A program made the translations under genes and the position numbers. DNA of 56,040 nucleotides from contig JAFXZT010000146.1 in the NCBI GenBank assembly GCA_017541145.1, positions 1 to 56,040 of the forward strand, written 5' to 3'. The notes beneath the pieces were generated by a model. The model had not been told where the DNA came from. It made no database searches and saw nothing but the letters and a program-made list of their open reading frames with translations. This document shows positions 35,338 to 43,944 of this stretch, one piece after another. The stretch's first letter is position 1; every line of letters begins with the position of its first letter. This stretch comes from Bacteroidales bacterium. Its GTDB lineage: Bacteria; Bacteroidota; Bacteroidia; Bacteroidales; UBA3824.

Positions 35338-36290
35338 TTTTCTATATCAAAATCGTTCATAATGTAATTAAACATCGCTTTATCTACATTATCATTGTCA
35401 AGCGACATAGTTTTTAATTTTAACAAAAATGATGATATATGCTCCTTTTGGTATTTTTTTCCTTTCAGCAAACGTTTTATATATAATTTATAAATTAGAA
35501 AATAGCATTTAAAAATAAAAATATTATTTAAATATAGTTTCATATCAACCATTCTGTTGAGATAATATAGAAAATCTTTTCTAAGCATTTTGTCATAAGG
35601 AAGATTTTTTCCTATAGTACTGCTAACCTTATGATACAAAACAGACTCAGGAATACAATACATATTAACCTTATTATCAATATTTCTAAGACACATCTCA
35701 AAATCCTCCTCTCCAAAGAAAAAACGCTCAGAAAGGAACCCATATTTGCTAAAATAATTGGCTCTAAAAAATGAAGCACAATTGGTAACAAAAGTAATCA
35801 GAAAACGTGTTTTGGGACAAGTCGAAGTATTCTTATCCGCATAGTAATACTTTCTAAAACCAAATCTAGAAATAATACCTCCACAATTCCAAATAATATC
35901 AGGTTGCGAATAATATACTATTTTGGGTGTAACAATATCCACATTTGGGTTATTTTGCATAAAAGTAATCAGCTTTGAAATAGTATCTCTTTGTACTACA
36001 GTATCATTGTTCAACAACCAAATATAATCACAATTATCATTTAAAGCCGCTTTAATACCTATGTTTGACCCAATTGCAAACCCCAAATTATCATTATTTA
36101 AAATAAGTGATATTTTAGTTGACAAATCATTTGCGGAAATAAAACATTGAATTTTTTCTTGCGACCCATCTGTTGAGAAATTATCAATCAAATAAATCTT
36201 AAAATCCATACAATCTGTTTGCAACAAGGACTTTATACATTCAATTGTATCCTCAAAGCCATTCCAATTTAATATAATTATACCAATCAT
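35334..36290 (-). CDS. GT2 glycosyltransferase (rhamnosyltransferase-like)
   Basis: This 318-residue protein begins 'MIGIIILNWNGFEDTIECI', the typical opening of GT2 rhamnosyl- and galactofuranosyl-transferase relatives, with 'YLIDNFSTDGS' (UDP-binding Asp) and the 'WLLNNDTVV' DxD-type motif. 'FFFGEEDFEMCLR' provides the ED catalytic base region. The ATG at 36290 is used; an ATG at 36311 would add seven mostly Phe residues read from an A-rich tract. It overlaps the polymerase gene by 4 bases. Confidence 0.88.
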   Translation of the reverse strand: MIGIIILNWNGFEDTIECIKSLLQTDCMDFKIYLIDNFSTDGSQEKIQCFISANDLSTKISLILNNDNLGFAIGSNIGIKAALNDNCDYIWLLNNDTVVQRDTISKLITFMQNNPNVDIVTPKIVYYSQPDIIWNCGGIISRFGFRKYYYADKNTSTCPKTRFLITFVTNCASFFRANYFSKYGFLSERFFFGEEDFEMCLRNIDNKVNMYCIPESVLYHKVSSTIGKNLPYDKMLRKDFLYYLNRMVDMKLYLNNIFIFKCYFLIYKLYIKRLLKGKKYQKEHISSFLLKLKTMSLDNDNVDKAMFNYIMNDFDIEK

Positions 36291-36315
36291 AGAAAAAAAA
36301 ATAAAAAACAAAAAA

Positions 36316-37377
36316 CTAATTGATTATATCTAAATTATTTTTTACCCGCTTTATACACTCTAAATAAGAGTACTTATTAACAACATCAGGTTCTAAATAC
36401 GCACCCTCACACCACTCATTCCAAGCATTAATAAACAAAACGGAACAATTATTTTGTTGCATTTTCTTTACCTGCTCAATTAAATACTTTTCAAATATTA
36501 TAGGTGAAGATTTTAAATATATACTACCATTTTTCCCTTTCCTTGGAGAATTATCCCAATCAACAAAGAAACCTGCATATCTATTTTCGTTAATATGTTC
36601 ATAATTAAGAATTTTTTTCATACCTCTTTCGTAAGAACTACGATTTCTCCAAAAACAATATCGTAATAATCTCAAAAATAAACTATCTTTAAAATGAATT
36701 CTTGACCACATCGGTTCAAAATAAAAACAAGCGTCTGTTTGTTGTGAATATTTTTCTTTCTGTGTTCCAACAAGAGATTCAATAAAAAATACACCGTCAA
36801 AACCATTATTTTTAGCCATTTTGGTCCAAATATCAATCATTTCCTCTAAATATGTTATAGAGTTAGCCTTATATAACACAAAAACAGGTTTATTATCTTT
36901 TTTTATATACCTAAAATCCTTAAAGAAAGGTAACATATAATTAAAATGATTGACAATATCGTCTTTACCACCATATATTTGCGGCATCAATACATTTTTA
37001 TTTTGACCGTCCCACGTTCTTGCCCATGGCTCATTTGCCCATGAGAAGAAAAACGGAAAGTCTAAATCTTTATTGGCCAAATAGTTTTCCAAAGGTTTTT
37101 CTAACAACAACTTTCCGTTAAACCAATAATGATAAAAACAAAAACCATCTATACCATATTTTTTTGCTAAACCAATTTGCCATTTAAATGTATTATCGTC
37201 AAGCAAATTATAATAATTATTATTCAACGGAATACGCGGCTGATTATGTCCTTTAAACAATGGCTTTGATTTTTTCACATTTGTCCATTCAGTAAACCCC
37301 ATACCCCACCATTTATCATTTTCAGGAATAGTATGATATTGAGGAAGATATAAAGCGAAAATTTTAATATTATTCAT
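36316..37377 (-). CDS. WbsX-type glycosyltransferase-like protein
   Basis: This 353-residue protein matches WbsX-type proteins (Glyco_tran_WbsX; related to glycoside hydrolase 99 folds): 'ALYLPQYHTIPENDKWWGMG' near the N-terminus, 'FTEWTNVKKSKPLFKGHNQP', 'FCFYHYWFNGK', 'FFFSWANEPWARTWDG' and, near the end, 'LFINAWNEWCEGAYLEPD' with the conserved Glu residues. They occur in O-antigen and capsule loci. It is cytoplasmic with no signal peptide. In the polysaccharide operon, 3 bases upstream of the acyltransferase spacing limit (gap to 37381). Confidence 0.88.
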   Translation of the reverse strand: MNNIKIFALYLPQYHTIPENDKWWGMGFTEWTNVKKSKPLFKGHNQPRIPLNNNYYNLLDDNTFKWQIGLAKKYGIDGFCFYHYWFNGKLLLEKPLENYLANKDLDFPFFFSWANEPWARTWDGQNKNVLMPQIYGGKDDIVNHFNYMLPFFKDFRYIKKDNKPVFVLYKANSITYLEEMIDIWTKMAKNNGFDGVFFIESLVGTQKEKYSQQTDACFYFEPMWSRIHFKDSLFLRLLRYCFWRNRSSYERGMKKILNYEHINENRYAGFFVDWDNSPRKGKNGSIYLKSSPIIFEKYLIEQVKKMQQNNCSVLFINAWNEWCEGAYLEPDVVNKYSYLECIKRVKNNLDIIN

Positions 37378-37380
37378 TTT

Positions 37381-38004
37381 TTATAACTTTTTAACCACTC
37401 TTGCCGGTACTCCTGCCGCCATGCAATTATCCGGCAAATCTTTTGTTACCACAGCATTTGCTGCAACAATTACATTATTTCCAATATGTACGCCCGCCAT
37501 GACTGCAACTTTGTCACCAAGCCATACATTATTGCCTATGACAACTTCGCCTTTGGATTTCAATTCGCGTTTTACAGGTGCAAGCAACGATTCATCCTCG
37601 CTCAATCCGCCATGCGAATTATCGCTGATTATTACATATCTACCGGTCAACAATCCGTCACCAATTGTGATTTTATTGCAAGCTGTAATGTGATTATATT
37701 CACCAATAGTGCAATTATTTCCAATTGTTATTGATGCGGTTGGAAAATCTTGATTTCCATATTTAGTCCAACAACCAAGAATTGAAGTACCTTGAATTGT
37801 TGTATAATCGCCTATCGAAATATTTTTCTGACCGCTCCCCTGCAAACTGCACGGATAATAAATCCTCGAATGCTCGCCCAAATGTCCTACAAAATTTCTA
37901 ATCCACAAAGTGTAAAATATATCTCTTACAGACAGAAGGTTACAATGGAGTTTGTAAGGATATAAAAAAGCAAGAATACGAAAAAGGAAACGAAGAATTG
38001 TCAT
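37381..38004 (-). CDS. Hexapeptide-repeat acyltransferase (left-handed beta-helix)
   Basis: This 207-residue protein has isoleucine-patch repeats of the left-handed beta-helix type ('ISIGDYTTIQGTSILG', 'ITIGNNCTIGEYNHI', 'VVIGNNVWLGDKVAV', 'VHIGNNVIVAANAVV') and the 'AAGVPARVVKKL' C-terminus typical of WbbJ/VatD-like acetyltransferases. It should acetylate a sugar using acetyl-CoA as a trimer. The N-terminal 35 residues are basic and hydrophobic and may touch the membrane. It is distinct from the MBOAT/AlgX pair, so the glycan may be acetylated both in the cytoplasm and in the periplasm. Confidence 0.9.
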   Translation of the reverse strand: MTILRFLFRILAFLYPYKLHCNLLSVRDIFYTLWIRNFVGHLGEHSRIYYPCSLQGSGQKNISIGDYTTIQGTSILGCWTKYGNQDFPTASITIGNNCTIGEYNHITACNKITIGDGLLTGRYVIISDNSHGGLSEDESLLAPVKRELKSKGEVVIGNNVWLGDKVAVMAGVHIGNNVIVAANAVVTKDLPDNCMAAGVPARVVKKL

Positions 38005-38008
38005 ATAT

Positions 38009-38923
38009 CTAAAAAAATTTACTTTTTACTTTTATAAAAAAGGATTCAATTATATTCCGATACACCATTCGCAAATTGTAATACACACGAATATAATCCC
38101 TATTGTCATCCAATATGTATGAACACTCTTTCTTTCGTATAACAAAATCCCAATATAAATCAGAAACAAATCTCAAAATAGCTTTTTTTAATTTCAAAAA
38201 AGTCCTAACTGAAATATCCTCATTCCTCATTAAATCACCTATAATAGAAACATATTCAACTGCAAAGACTTTAAACAGATTATATTTTCCTTTTTTATTA
38301 GTGGCTATATTGACTTCTTTCATTAACGGAATATTGTCTATTATGTATTCAGATCGTTTTCTCTCATAGAACAAAACCGTAATGTGAGGAAAATATAAAT
38401 TAAATTCTTGACTTTCTGGTATTTTTTTGAAATCATCTGTCCATATTGCCAAACCCGCCGACCACGACGACCAATATGACAGATTTTCTACAAATTTTTC
38501 AAAACTATCACATTTTACAATCGGCTCCTTCGTCGGTAATGCACCATTAAGGAAATATACAACAGGCCTTTTATCCTTGTTAATCTCAACAAAATCAATT
38601 ATATGTTTTAATGCTCCGTCATTCAAAGTCATCCTATGATTAACAAACTTTATGAAGTCGCCTTTGGCTAACCGAAATGCTTCTATTTGATTTTGAAACA
38701 TATAAGCATTTGTTTTTTTATAAACAAGGTTATCATGTTTTTCACAATAAACACTCATAATCTTTTCAAAATCTAAGTTATTGCCATTGTCTGTTACGAC
38801 GACTTCATACTTTTCGGAATTAATATTTTGTCTAAAAATACTGTCCAATACTGGGCACACCCACTCAATTATTCCATTTGTAGGGATACATAATGATACT
38901 AACGGCTTATTACTTGTTTGCAT
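38009..38923 (-). CDS. GT2 glycosyltransferase
   Basis: This 304-residue protein opens 'PLVSLCIPTNGIIEWVCPVL' and has 'EVVVTDNGNN' (nucleotide-binding Asp) followed by 'KGDFIKFVNHRMTLNDGAL', where the usual DxD is replaced by an FVNHRM segment. The lost DxD is unusual and might alter metal dependence. The C-terminal 90 residues are basic and helical. It overlaps the epimerase gene by 14 bases (38910-38923). Sugar and linkage unknown. Confidence 0.8.
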   Translation of the reverse strand: MQTSNKPLVSLCIPTNGIIEWVCPVLDSIFRQNINSEKYEVVVTDNGNNLDFEKIMSVYCEKHDNLVYKKTNAYMFQNQIEAFRLAKGDFIKFVNHRMTLNDGALKHIIDFVEINKDKRPVVYFLNGALPTKEPIVKCDSFEKFVENLSYWSSWSAGLAIWTDDFKKIPESQEFNLYFPHITVLFYERKRSEYIIDNIPLMKEVNIATNKKGKYNLFKVFAVEYVSIIGDLMRNEDISVRTFLKLKKAILRFVSDLYWDFVIRKKECSYILDDNRDYIRVYYNLRMVYRNIIESFFIKVKSKFF

Positions 38924-39797
38924 ACTCCCAAAATAATTTGATTCCCTCTTGCAATGTCTTGCACTTGTGCGGGAAACGTGTTTGAATTTTTGTACAGTCC
39001 AAAATCATTCTTTTCACATCAGACTTTGCAGCCTCAATGTATTTAATTTTTGGCAACAAAATTCCATTTTCTTTAAAAGCATTTAAAACATCATTTACTG
39101 AATGACCTATCCCAGTTCCGATGTTATAAACATTATTCCAATTCTCTGATTCTATGAGTTTTGAAAGATAATAGACAAAATCGTCAATATAGATATAATC
39201 CTTTATTGCCGAACCATCACCCCATATTTCTATCGTTTCTTTTTTTTGAATTTTACCAATTATTACAGCGATAACACCTTGTTTACCGTTAATATTTTGT
39301 CCGTGTCCGTATGGATTTGATGGACGAATTATCAAATATTGAAGATTTTTAGTCCGATTGAAAAATTGTACAAGGTTTTCAAAATTAAGTTTTGAAAGAC
39401 CATAAAAGCTCATCGGTTCCCTTTTGGTATGCTCATTGAATATTTCAGCCTGACTACCGTAAACCGCTCCGCCGGACGAAAAATATACAAATTTGATATT
39501 ATTATCTGCGCAGTACTCTAAAAGTTTCAACGTCGGGAAATAAATTCCATTCATATTATTGATGTACTGCATAGCATCAGAACTCGGTAAAATAGTTGAT
39601 GCTAAATGAATAACAATCTGAATATCATTGGACCCAATAACTTTTATGACAGAATCTATATCTTCAAGTTTCACGTTGAAATAATTTTTATCACTAGATT
39701 GTATGCAATCAATGACAAAAACATCATTGTTTTGAGCCAACTTGTTGACAATATTCCTTCCAAGAAAACCTTTGCCGCCTATAACGAGAATGTTCAT
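38910..39797 (-). CDS. NAD-dependent sugar epimerase/dehydratase (SDR)
   Basis: This 295-residue extended SDR protein has the Rossmann motif GGKGFLG (residues 7-13), 'YFSSGGAVYG' with the catalytic Ser/Thr region near 108, and the Tyr132-x3-Lys136 pair in 'SFYGLSKLNFE'. 'IIRPSNPYGHGQ' is the substrate-loop signature. It should epimerise or reduce a nucleotide sugar such as UDP-Glc/GlcNAc; which one cannot be told. It overlaps the GT92 gene by 4 bases and the GT2 gene by 14. Confidence 0.9.
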   Translation of the reverse strand: MNILVIGGKGFLGRNIVNKLAQNNDVFVIDCIQSSDKNYFNVKLEDIDSVIKVIGSNDIQIVIHLASTILPSSDAMQYINNMNGIYFPTLKLLEYCADNNIKFVYFSSGGAVYGSQAEIFNEHTKREPMSFYGLSKLNFENLVQFFNRTKNLQYLIIRPSNPYGHGQNINGKQGVIAVIIGKIQKKETIEIWGDGSAIKDYIYIDDFVYYLSKLIESENWNNVYNIGTGIGHSVNDVLNAFKENGILLPKIKYIEAAKSDVKRMILDCTKIQTRFPHKCKTLQEGIKLFWEYANK

Positions 39798-40777
39798 TTG
39801 GATATTCCCAATGCTAGTTTAAGTTTAATCAAATATTTAAAAATATGATAATCAACACTTTGATTTTTCATCTCGTGTCTATAAAAATAGGACTCATCAT
39901 GAGGGTTTATCTTAAAATAAACATCTCCTTTGGCTTTTTTTTGCAAATATTCATCGTATGTTTTTGTAAAATAATGATTTATCTGCAAAGGAAAATATTG
40001 AGCATCAGTATTACTTGCAACTCTATTTTTCCCAAAAGTACATACTTTGTCAAAAATATTAACAGGAGGTAATGCTGTTTTATTCAATACTGCCCAAGAT
40101 AAATGATGTAAAATATTATTATGTTTATCCTTTTTATTAAAATCATATGCAGTATTAAAAAAAACTTTTCCAATATTTACATATTTGTTCCAACAAACAG
40201 TCAAATCTTCAGAAACTAAATTTTTTGGATCTCTACTTATCATTCCTGACGTTCCAAACATTCTCCAATATGCGATTACCACCGGTCTGTTTTTTTGAAA
40301 CGGTTTCAAGAAATCATAAATATTATCAGTCGAATTAGGTACTATAAATTCGTCAATATCTATAAATGTAAGCCATTCTGTCTCAGAAAAAAAACGTTCA
40401 ATAGCATTATGATAACATTTCATTTGTGCCTGATTTTGTGGCCATTGAGTTAAGGTAACACTGCCATTTGCAATATAAGGTTTTAGTACTTCTTCATAGT
40501 TGTCTTCCGAATTATTGTTGTACAGATAAAAATGTTCTACTCCAACAATTTTATGATACTCAATCCATTCTCTCAAATACAATGCCTCGTTTTTAAAAAT
40601 AGCACATATAGCGACCTTGTATTTCTTCGTTTTTATTTCAGGCTTTTTCAAATTCATTAAAAGCTTATACCACAATGAATTGAAAAAATAAAATATCGAC
40701 TTTACGTAATATTTCCACGAAATTTCAACCGACCGGTCAAAAATAAAGTAGTTATCTTCTAATAATTCTTTTCGCAT
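39794..40777 (-). CDS. Glycosyltransferase family 92-like protein
   Basis: This 327-residue protein matches GT92-type enzymes: 'KVAICAIFKNEALYLREWIE', 'HFYLYNNNSEDNYEEVLKP' and the metal-binding 'TFIDIDEFIVP' DxD motif. A run of Trp, Phe and Tyr near the N-terminus (residues 10-40) may anchor it at the membrane. It overlaps the flippase gene by 26 bases and the epimerase gene by 4. Donor sugar unknown; GT92 members often transfer galactose. Confidence 0.85.
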   Translation of the reverse strand: MRKELLEDNYFIFDRSVEISWKYYVKSIFYFFNSLWYKLLMNLKKPEIKTKKYKVAICAIFKNEALYLREWIEYHKIVGVEHFYLYNNNSEDNYEEVLKPYIANGSVTLTQWPQNQAQMKCYHNAIERFFSETEWLTFIDIDEFIVPNSTDNIYDFLKPFQKNRPVVIAYWRMFGTSGMISRDPKNLVSEDLTVCWNKYVNIGKVFFNTAYDFNKKDKHNNILHHLSWAVLNKTALPPVNIFDKVCTFGKNRVASNTDAQYFPLQINHYFTKTYDEYLQKKAKGDVYFKINPHDESYFYRHEMKNQSVDYHIFKYLIKLKLALGISK

Positions 40778-42293
40778 TTTTGGTAACGAGATAAATTTTA
40801 TTCAGAATTGTGCGACGTTCTTCTTTTCTAACCAATATAATCCAAAAACATAAAATTAAAATACTTTCAATTATTACAACAGAAATAATTGATGTTACTA
40901 AAGTACTCTCATACACTGACGGTAAAACTATCCCCAAAATAGGAAAAGCAACCACAACAGAAATTAATATTGGTTTTACAATATCAACAAGATATTTTTT
41001 TAATGATAAATCCGTATATTTTATTGAGTATTTTAATCTAAAAATCAATGATATTAATTCTAAAACAACAAAAGGAATATAAACATAATATGGAGGCAAC
41101 TTAAAGAATAAAATACAACAAGCAGCCGGTAAATTTAATATCTGAATTATACTCAAAACAATTTGTGACTCTTTAATTTTTCCTGAAGCCATAAGCAACA
41201 TATCCAAAATTGTTGAAAATGGAAAAGTAAGTAATACAATCATACAAACTTTTATAAATTCAGAAGCATATTTAGGAACTTCCTCCAACCATAAATCCAA
41301 AATAAAGTCAGAAATACAAAATAAAGGTACACATAAAATACATACCAAAATAAAAGCAAAACGTGTTCCTCTACTTATCAAAGAATATAAATATTCAAAA
41401 TCACCGGAAGCAAAAGATTTTGTAATCTGGGGTCTCAAAGCAACCATAAAATTTACTATAAGTTGTCTGACCGCACCATCAACTTGATCGCATACTCCTT
41501 TGGCCGAATTTACAAGAACATTAGTAAAATAATTTAATACGATACCCATACCGGACATTGTCAAAATGGATGCTCCTGAACCTAAAAAATTCCACCCTGA
41601 CAATGACAAGACAGATTTATAAAGTTTTTTATCATCTACTTTTATTTTTTTACACTCAGGAAATTTTCTTCGGCAATACACTCCATAAAAAACTCTAACA
41701 GAAATTGTTATAAATAATAAAAATAGCACATACATAATCAATTTATCGAAACTGATATATTGAATCAGATACACTACTATTAATTTACAAATAACTTCAT
41801 ATATACTAACAAAAGCAAATATTCCCATCTTTTCATTTGCTATTATTACCGCATTATATGGCAAACTTATCAAATTAACTACAAAAGAAACAACCAAGAT
41901 TTGAAAACATACATTCGTTGCATATATTCTTTCTTCCGGTATAACCATTTTTGTATTCAAATACCAAAGTCCTACAGTTTCAAGCAAAATCAAAATAAAT
42001 ACTGCAATGATAAGATATATATTAACAGCAACAGAAAAAACTTTTTGAACTTCCAGCATGTTTCCACGCCCCATTTCATACGACAAAAAACGTTGAACAG
42101 CAAAATTAAATGTCGCATTAAACATACTAAATGTAGTAACAAAACCTCCAACTAAAACATAAATTCCATAATCTACTTCTCCTAAAGTATGCAAAATAAC
42201 CCGTGATGTATATAAGGAAACAATCATAATGATAAAAAACCTTAAATACAACATCACCGAGTTTTTTAATATTTTAGAAGATTCTTTCTGCAT
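40752..42293 (-). CDS. wzx: Polysaccharide repeat-unit flippase (Wzx-like)
   Basis: This 513-residue protein has about 12-14 TM helices, and its opening 'SVMLYLRFFIIMIVSLYTSR' with 'VILHTLGEVDYGIYVLVGG' is the Wzx/MVF family start. It should flip undecaprenyl-linked repeat units to the periplasmic face for the Wzy polymerase. It is the first gene of the 17-gene minus-strand operon and follows a leader of about 280 bases. The Wzz-like gene is divergent on the other side of the leader. Confidence 0.92.
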   Translation of the reverse strand: MQKESSKILKNSVMLYLRFFIIMIVSLYTSRVILHTLGEVDYGIYVLVGGFVTTFSMFNATFNFAVQRFLSYEMGRGNMLEVQKVFSVAVNIYLIIAVFILILLETVGLWYLNTKMVIPEERIYATNVCFQILVVSFVVNLISLPYNAVIIANEKMGIFAFVSIYEVICKLIVVYLIQYISFDKLIMYVLFLLFITISVRVFYGVYCRRKFPECKKIKVDDKKLYKSVLSLSGWNFLGSGASILTMSGMGIVLNYFTNVLVNSAKGVCDQVDGAVRQLIVNFMVALRPQITKSFASGDFEYLYSLISRGTRFAFILVCILCVPLFCISDFILDLWLEEVPKYASEFIKVCMIVLLTFPFSTILDMLLMASGKIKESQIVLSIIQILNLPAACCILFFKLPPYYVYIPFVVLELISLIFRLKYSIKYTDLSLKKYLVDIVKPILISVVVAFPILGIVLPSVYESTLVTSIISVVIIESILILCFWIILVRKEERRTILNKIYLVTKNAKRIIRR

Positions 42294-42582
42294 TGAAAAG
42301 ATTAAAATTTATACAAAAAATAGGATAAATTATTAGTTTATTATAAACAGCTAAAATAATTGGAATAAAAAAAACTAAGGCAAAAATCAATATTCATCAC
42401 CATCTGTTAGAATTGGCAATCGACAAAACACACGAAAAAAACTCAATCGCATTTTCCTCCCTCCCCCTGAAAAAACTTTCCTAATCAGAGGTTTATAAAA
42501 AAATTAGAAAAATGAAACTCAAAGTTAATTTCGTCCGTATAGATTGCTCCACAGAATATAGTAAACCCTAAGATTTCGATGA
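42294..42582 (-). promoter_or_regulatory. Long untranslated leader of the polysaccharide operon
   Basis: Region between the probable minus-7 box (42583-42590) and the flippase start. On the transcribed strand it includes a hairpin (TTTCTAAT to ATTAGGAAA, about 42480-42510) and then GGGGGAGGGAGG near 42463-42474, the only G-rich tract in an AT-rich leader. No convincing reading frame. It could house an attenuation or antitermination site. Confidence 0.4.
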
Positions 42583-42590
42583 CAAAAGTA
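42583..42590 (-). promoter_or_regulatory. Probable minus-7 box of the polysaccharide operon
   Basis: TACTTTTG on the minus strand. No TTG at 19 bases upstream. It lies 290 bases before the flippase ATG, so the leader would be long. Confidence 0.45.
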
Positions 42591-42674
42591 AGTATATATT
42601 CACAATTAAAAGTTAAAAAATTATTAATATCAAAAAAATTATATTCTTGAACAAAATTAATACCCAAAATTATC

Positions 42675-42682
42675 TAATTTTG
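42675..42682 (+). promoter_or_regulatory. Minus-7 box of the Wzz-like gene
   Basis: TAATTTTG followed by C, 33 bases upstream of the ATG at 42716, divergent from the polysaccharide operon. Confidence 0.55.
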
Positions 42683-42715
42683 CATTTTGTAATTTGTAAA
42701 CAATTTTATTAAAGA

Positions 42716-43846
42716 ATGGAAAATAAACAAGAAAATCTCAACGAAAAGGACTTTCATGATATTGTCATGAAACAGTACGAACTGATTAATTCTCAGTTTA
42801 ATACTATTCGTCAAATGCAAATTGATCAGGAGGAAAGAGACGCCGAATTCGATTTGACAAGACTGATTCCTAAATTTTTGAGAAAGAATAAAAACGAAAA
42901 TGCTAAGCAAAAAATTGAAAAGAATAAGGATAACAAACTTTTTAAATTTATTCTTTTAAGTATAGCTAAATATTTTAAACTTATTATAATTTTTACTTTG
43001 TTGGGTTTTGTGTACGCTATTTACAACTACTGCACTACACCTAAAATCTATGAAAGTAAAATTAAATTTGCTTCTGGCGCGCTCACCAACAGCTATTTTG
43101 AAGGTCAGGTAGAAGCTCTCGGAAATATCGCAAGAAACGCTCCGGAATATTTAACTGAAAAAATCAATATTTCCAAAGATCAAGCAAGAAATATCCAAAA
43201 TATTAAATTCAGTAATTTTAAAGATTATACCGAAACTAGAAAACGTGTTGTAAATGATACAACTTTTGAATCATACGAAATTTACCCGTTTTTTGAAGTT
43301 TCTCTTTATGTAACTGATAATTCGATTCTTGACGATGTGGAAAAAGGTATTACCGAATATTTAGGCAACAATCCCTATATCAATCAAAGAATTTCTACTA
43401 TGAGTGTCAGTATCGAAAATCAATTGAAAGATATTGAAAAACACATGGACAATTTGGACACCGTGATTTATGCTATCATTCATAATTTTCAACAAACTGA
43501 CAAACAAAAATTTTTCATCAAAGAAACCGGTCTTGATAGCAAAGGTATCATCCTCAATCAAAACGAACCGGTAAACGAAATTCTGCAATTCGTAACCAAA
43601 AGCAACGAAGATTTTATTTCGATGAAAGGTCTTTTAACGGATCAACTTGCTGATATAAAAAGTTCTAAATTTTCTTTGGTTGAAAAACACACTCTTAGCA
43701 ACAATCCGTTCGCACCCAAACTGACATCTTTCGTAAATTACTTGATTTTCGGATTCGTAATCGGAGTGTTTGCTGCAATATTTGTTGGCGGCATAACTAC
43801 ATTAATGAAAAAAATGAATGAAATTGCTAAATCTGAAAACGATTAG
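42716..43846 (+). CDS. Wzz-like chain-length determinant protein
   Basis: This 376-residue inner-membrane protein has a charged cytoplasmic N-terminus of about 80 residues with coiled-coil character, a first TM helix at about 87-107 ('LIIIFTLLGFVYAIYN'), a periplasmic helical domain, and a second TM helix at about 341-362 ('LIFGFVIGVFAAIFVGG'). This is the topology of Wzz/polysaccharide co-polymerases, which set glycan chain length with Wzy. The 'TPKIYESKIKFASGA' after TM1 fits the family. No kinase domain is attached. It diverges from the polysaccharide operon and ends at a bidirectional terminator. Confidence 0.8.
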   Translation: MENKQENLNEKDFHDIVMKQYELINSQFNTIRQMQIDQEERDAEFDLTRLIPKFLRKNKNENAKQKIEKNKDNKLFKFILLSIAKYFKLIIIFTLLGFVYAIYNYCTTPKIYESKIKFASGALTNSYFEGQVEALGNIARNAPEYLTEKINISKDQARNIQNIKFSNFKDYTETRKRVVNDTTFESYEIYPFFEVSLYVTDNSILDDVEKGITEYLGNNPYINQRISTMSVSIENQLKDIEKHMDNLDTVIYAIIHNFQQTDKQKFFIKETGLDSKGIILNQNEPVNEILQFVTKSNEDFISMKGLLTDQLADIKSSKFSLVEKHTLSNNPFAPKLTSFVNYLIFGFVIGVFAAIFVGGITTLMKKMNEIAKSEND

Positions 43847-43882
43847 TAAAAATCCTAAAAAAACAATTACTTATAAAAAAAA

Positions 43883-43919
43883 GATGTTGCAAAAAATAAA
43901 TCTGCAACATCCTTTTTTT
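43883..43919 (+). terminator. Bidirectional terminator between Wzz-like and SpoIIE genes
   Basis: GATGTTGCA (43883-43891) and TGCAACATC (43903-43911) pair perfectly, followed by Ts to 43919; As before the stem give a T tract on the other strand as well. Confidence 0.85.
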
Positions 43920-43944
43920 GATTATATGCGTAATTTTCTGACTT

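Noticed and set aside
42485-42667. 60-codon minus-strand frame in the polysaccharide leader
   Set aside because: It crosses the probable promoter, is hydrophobic and AT-driven (Phe, Ile, Asn), and shows no family resemblance.
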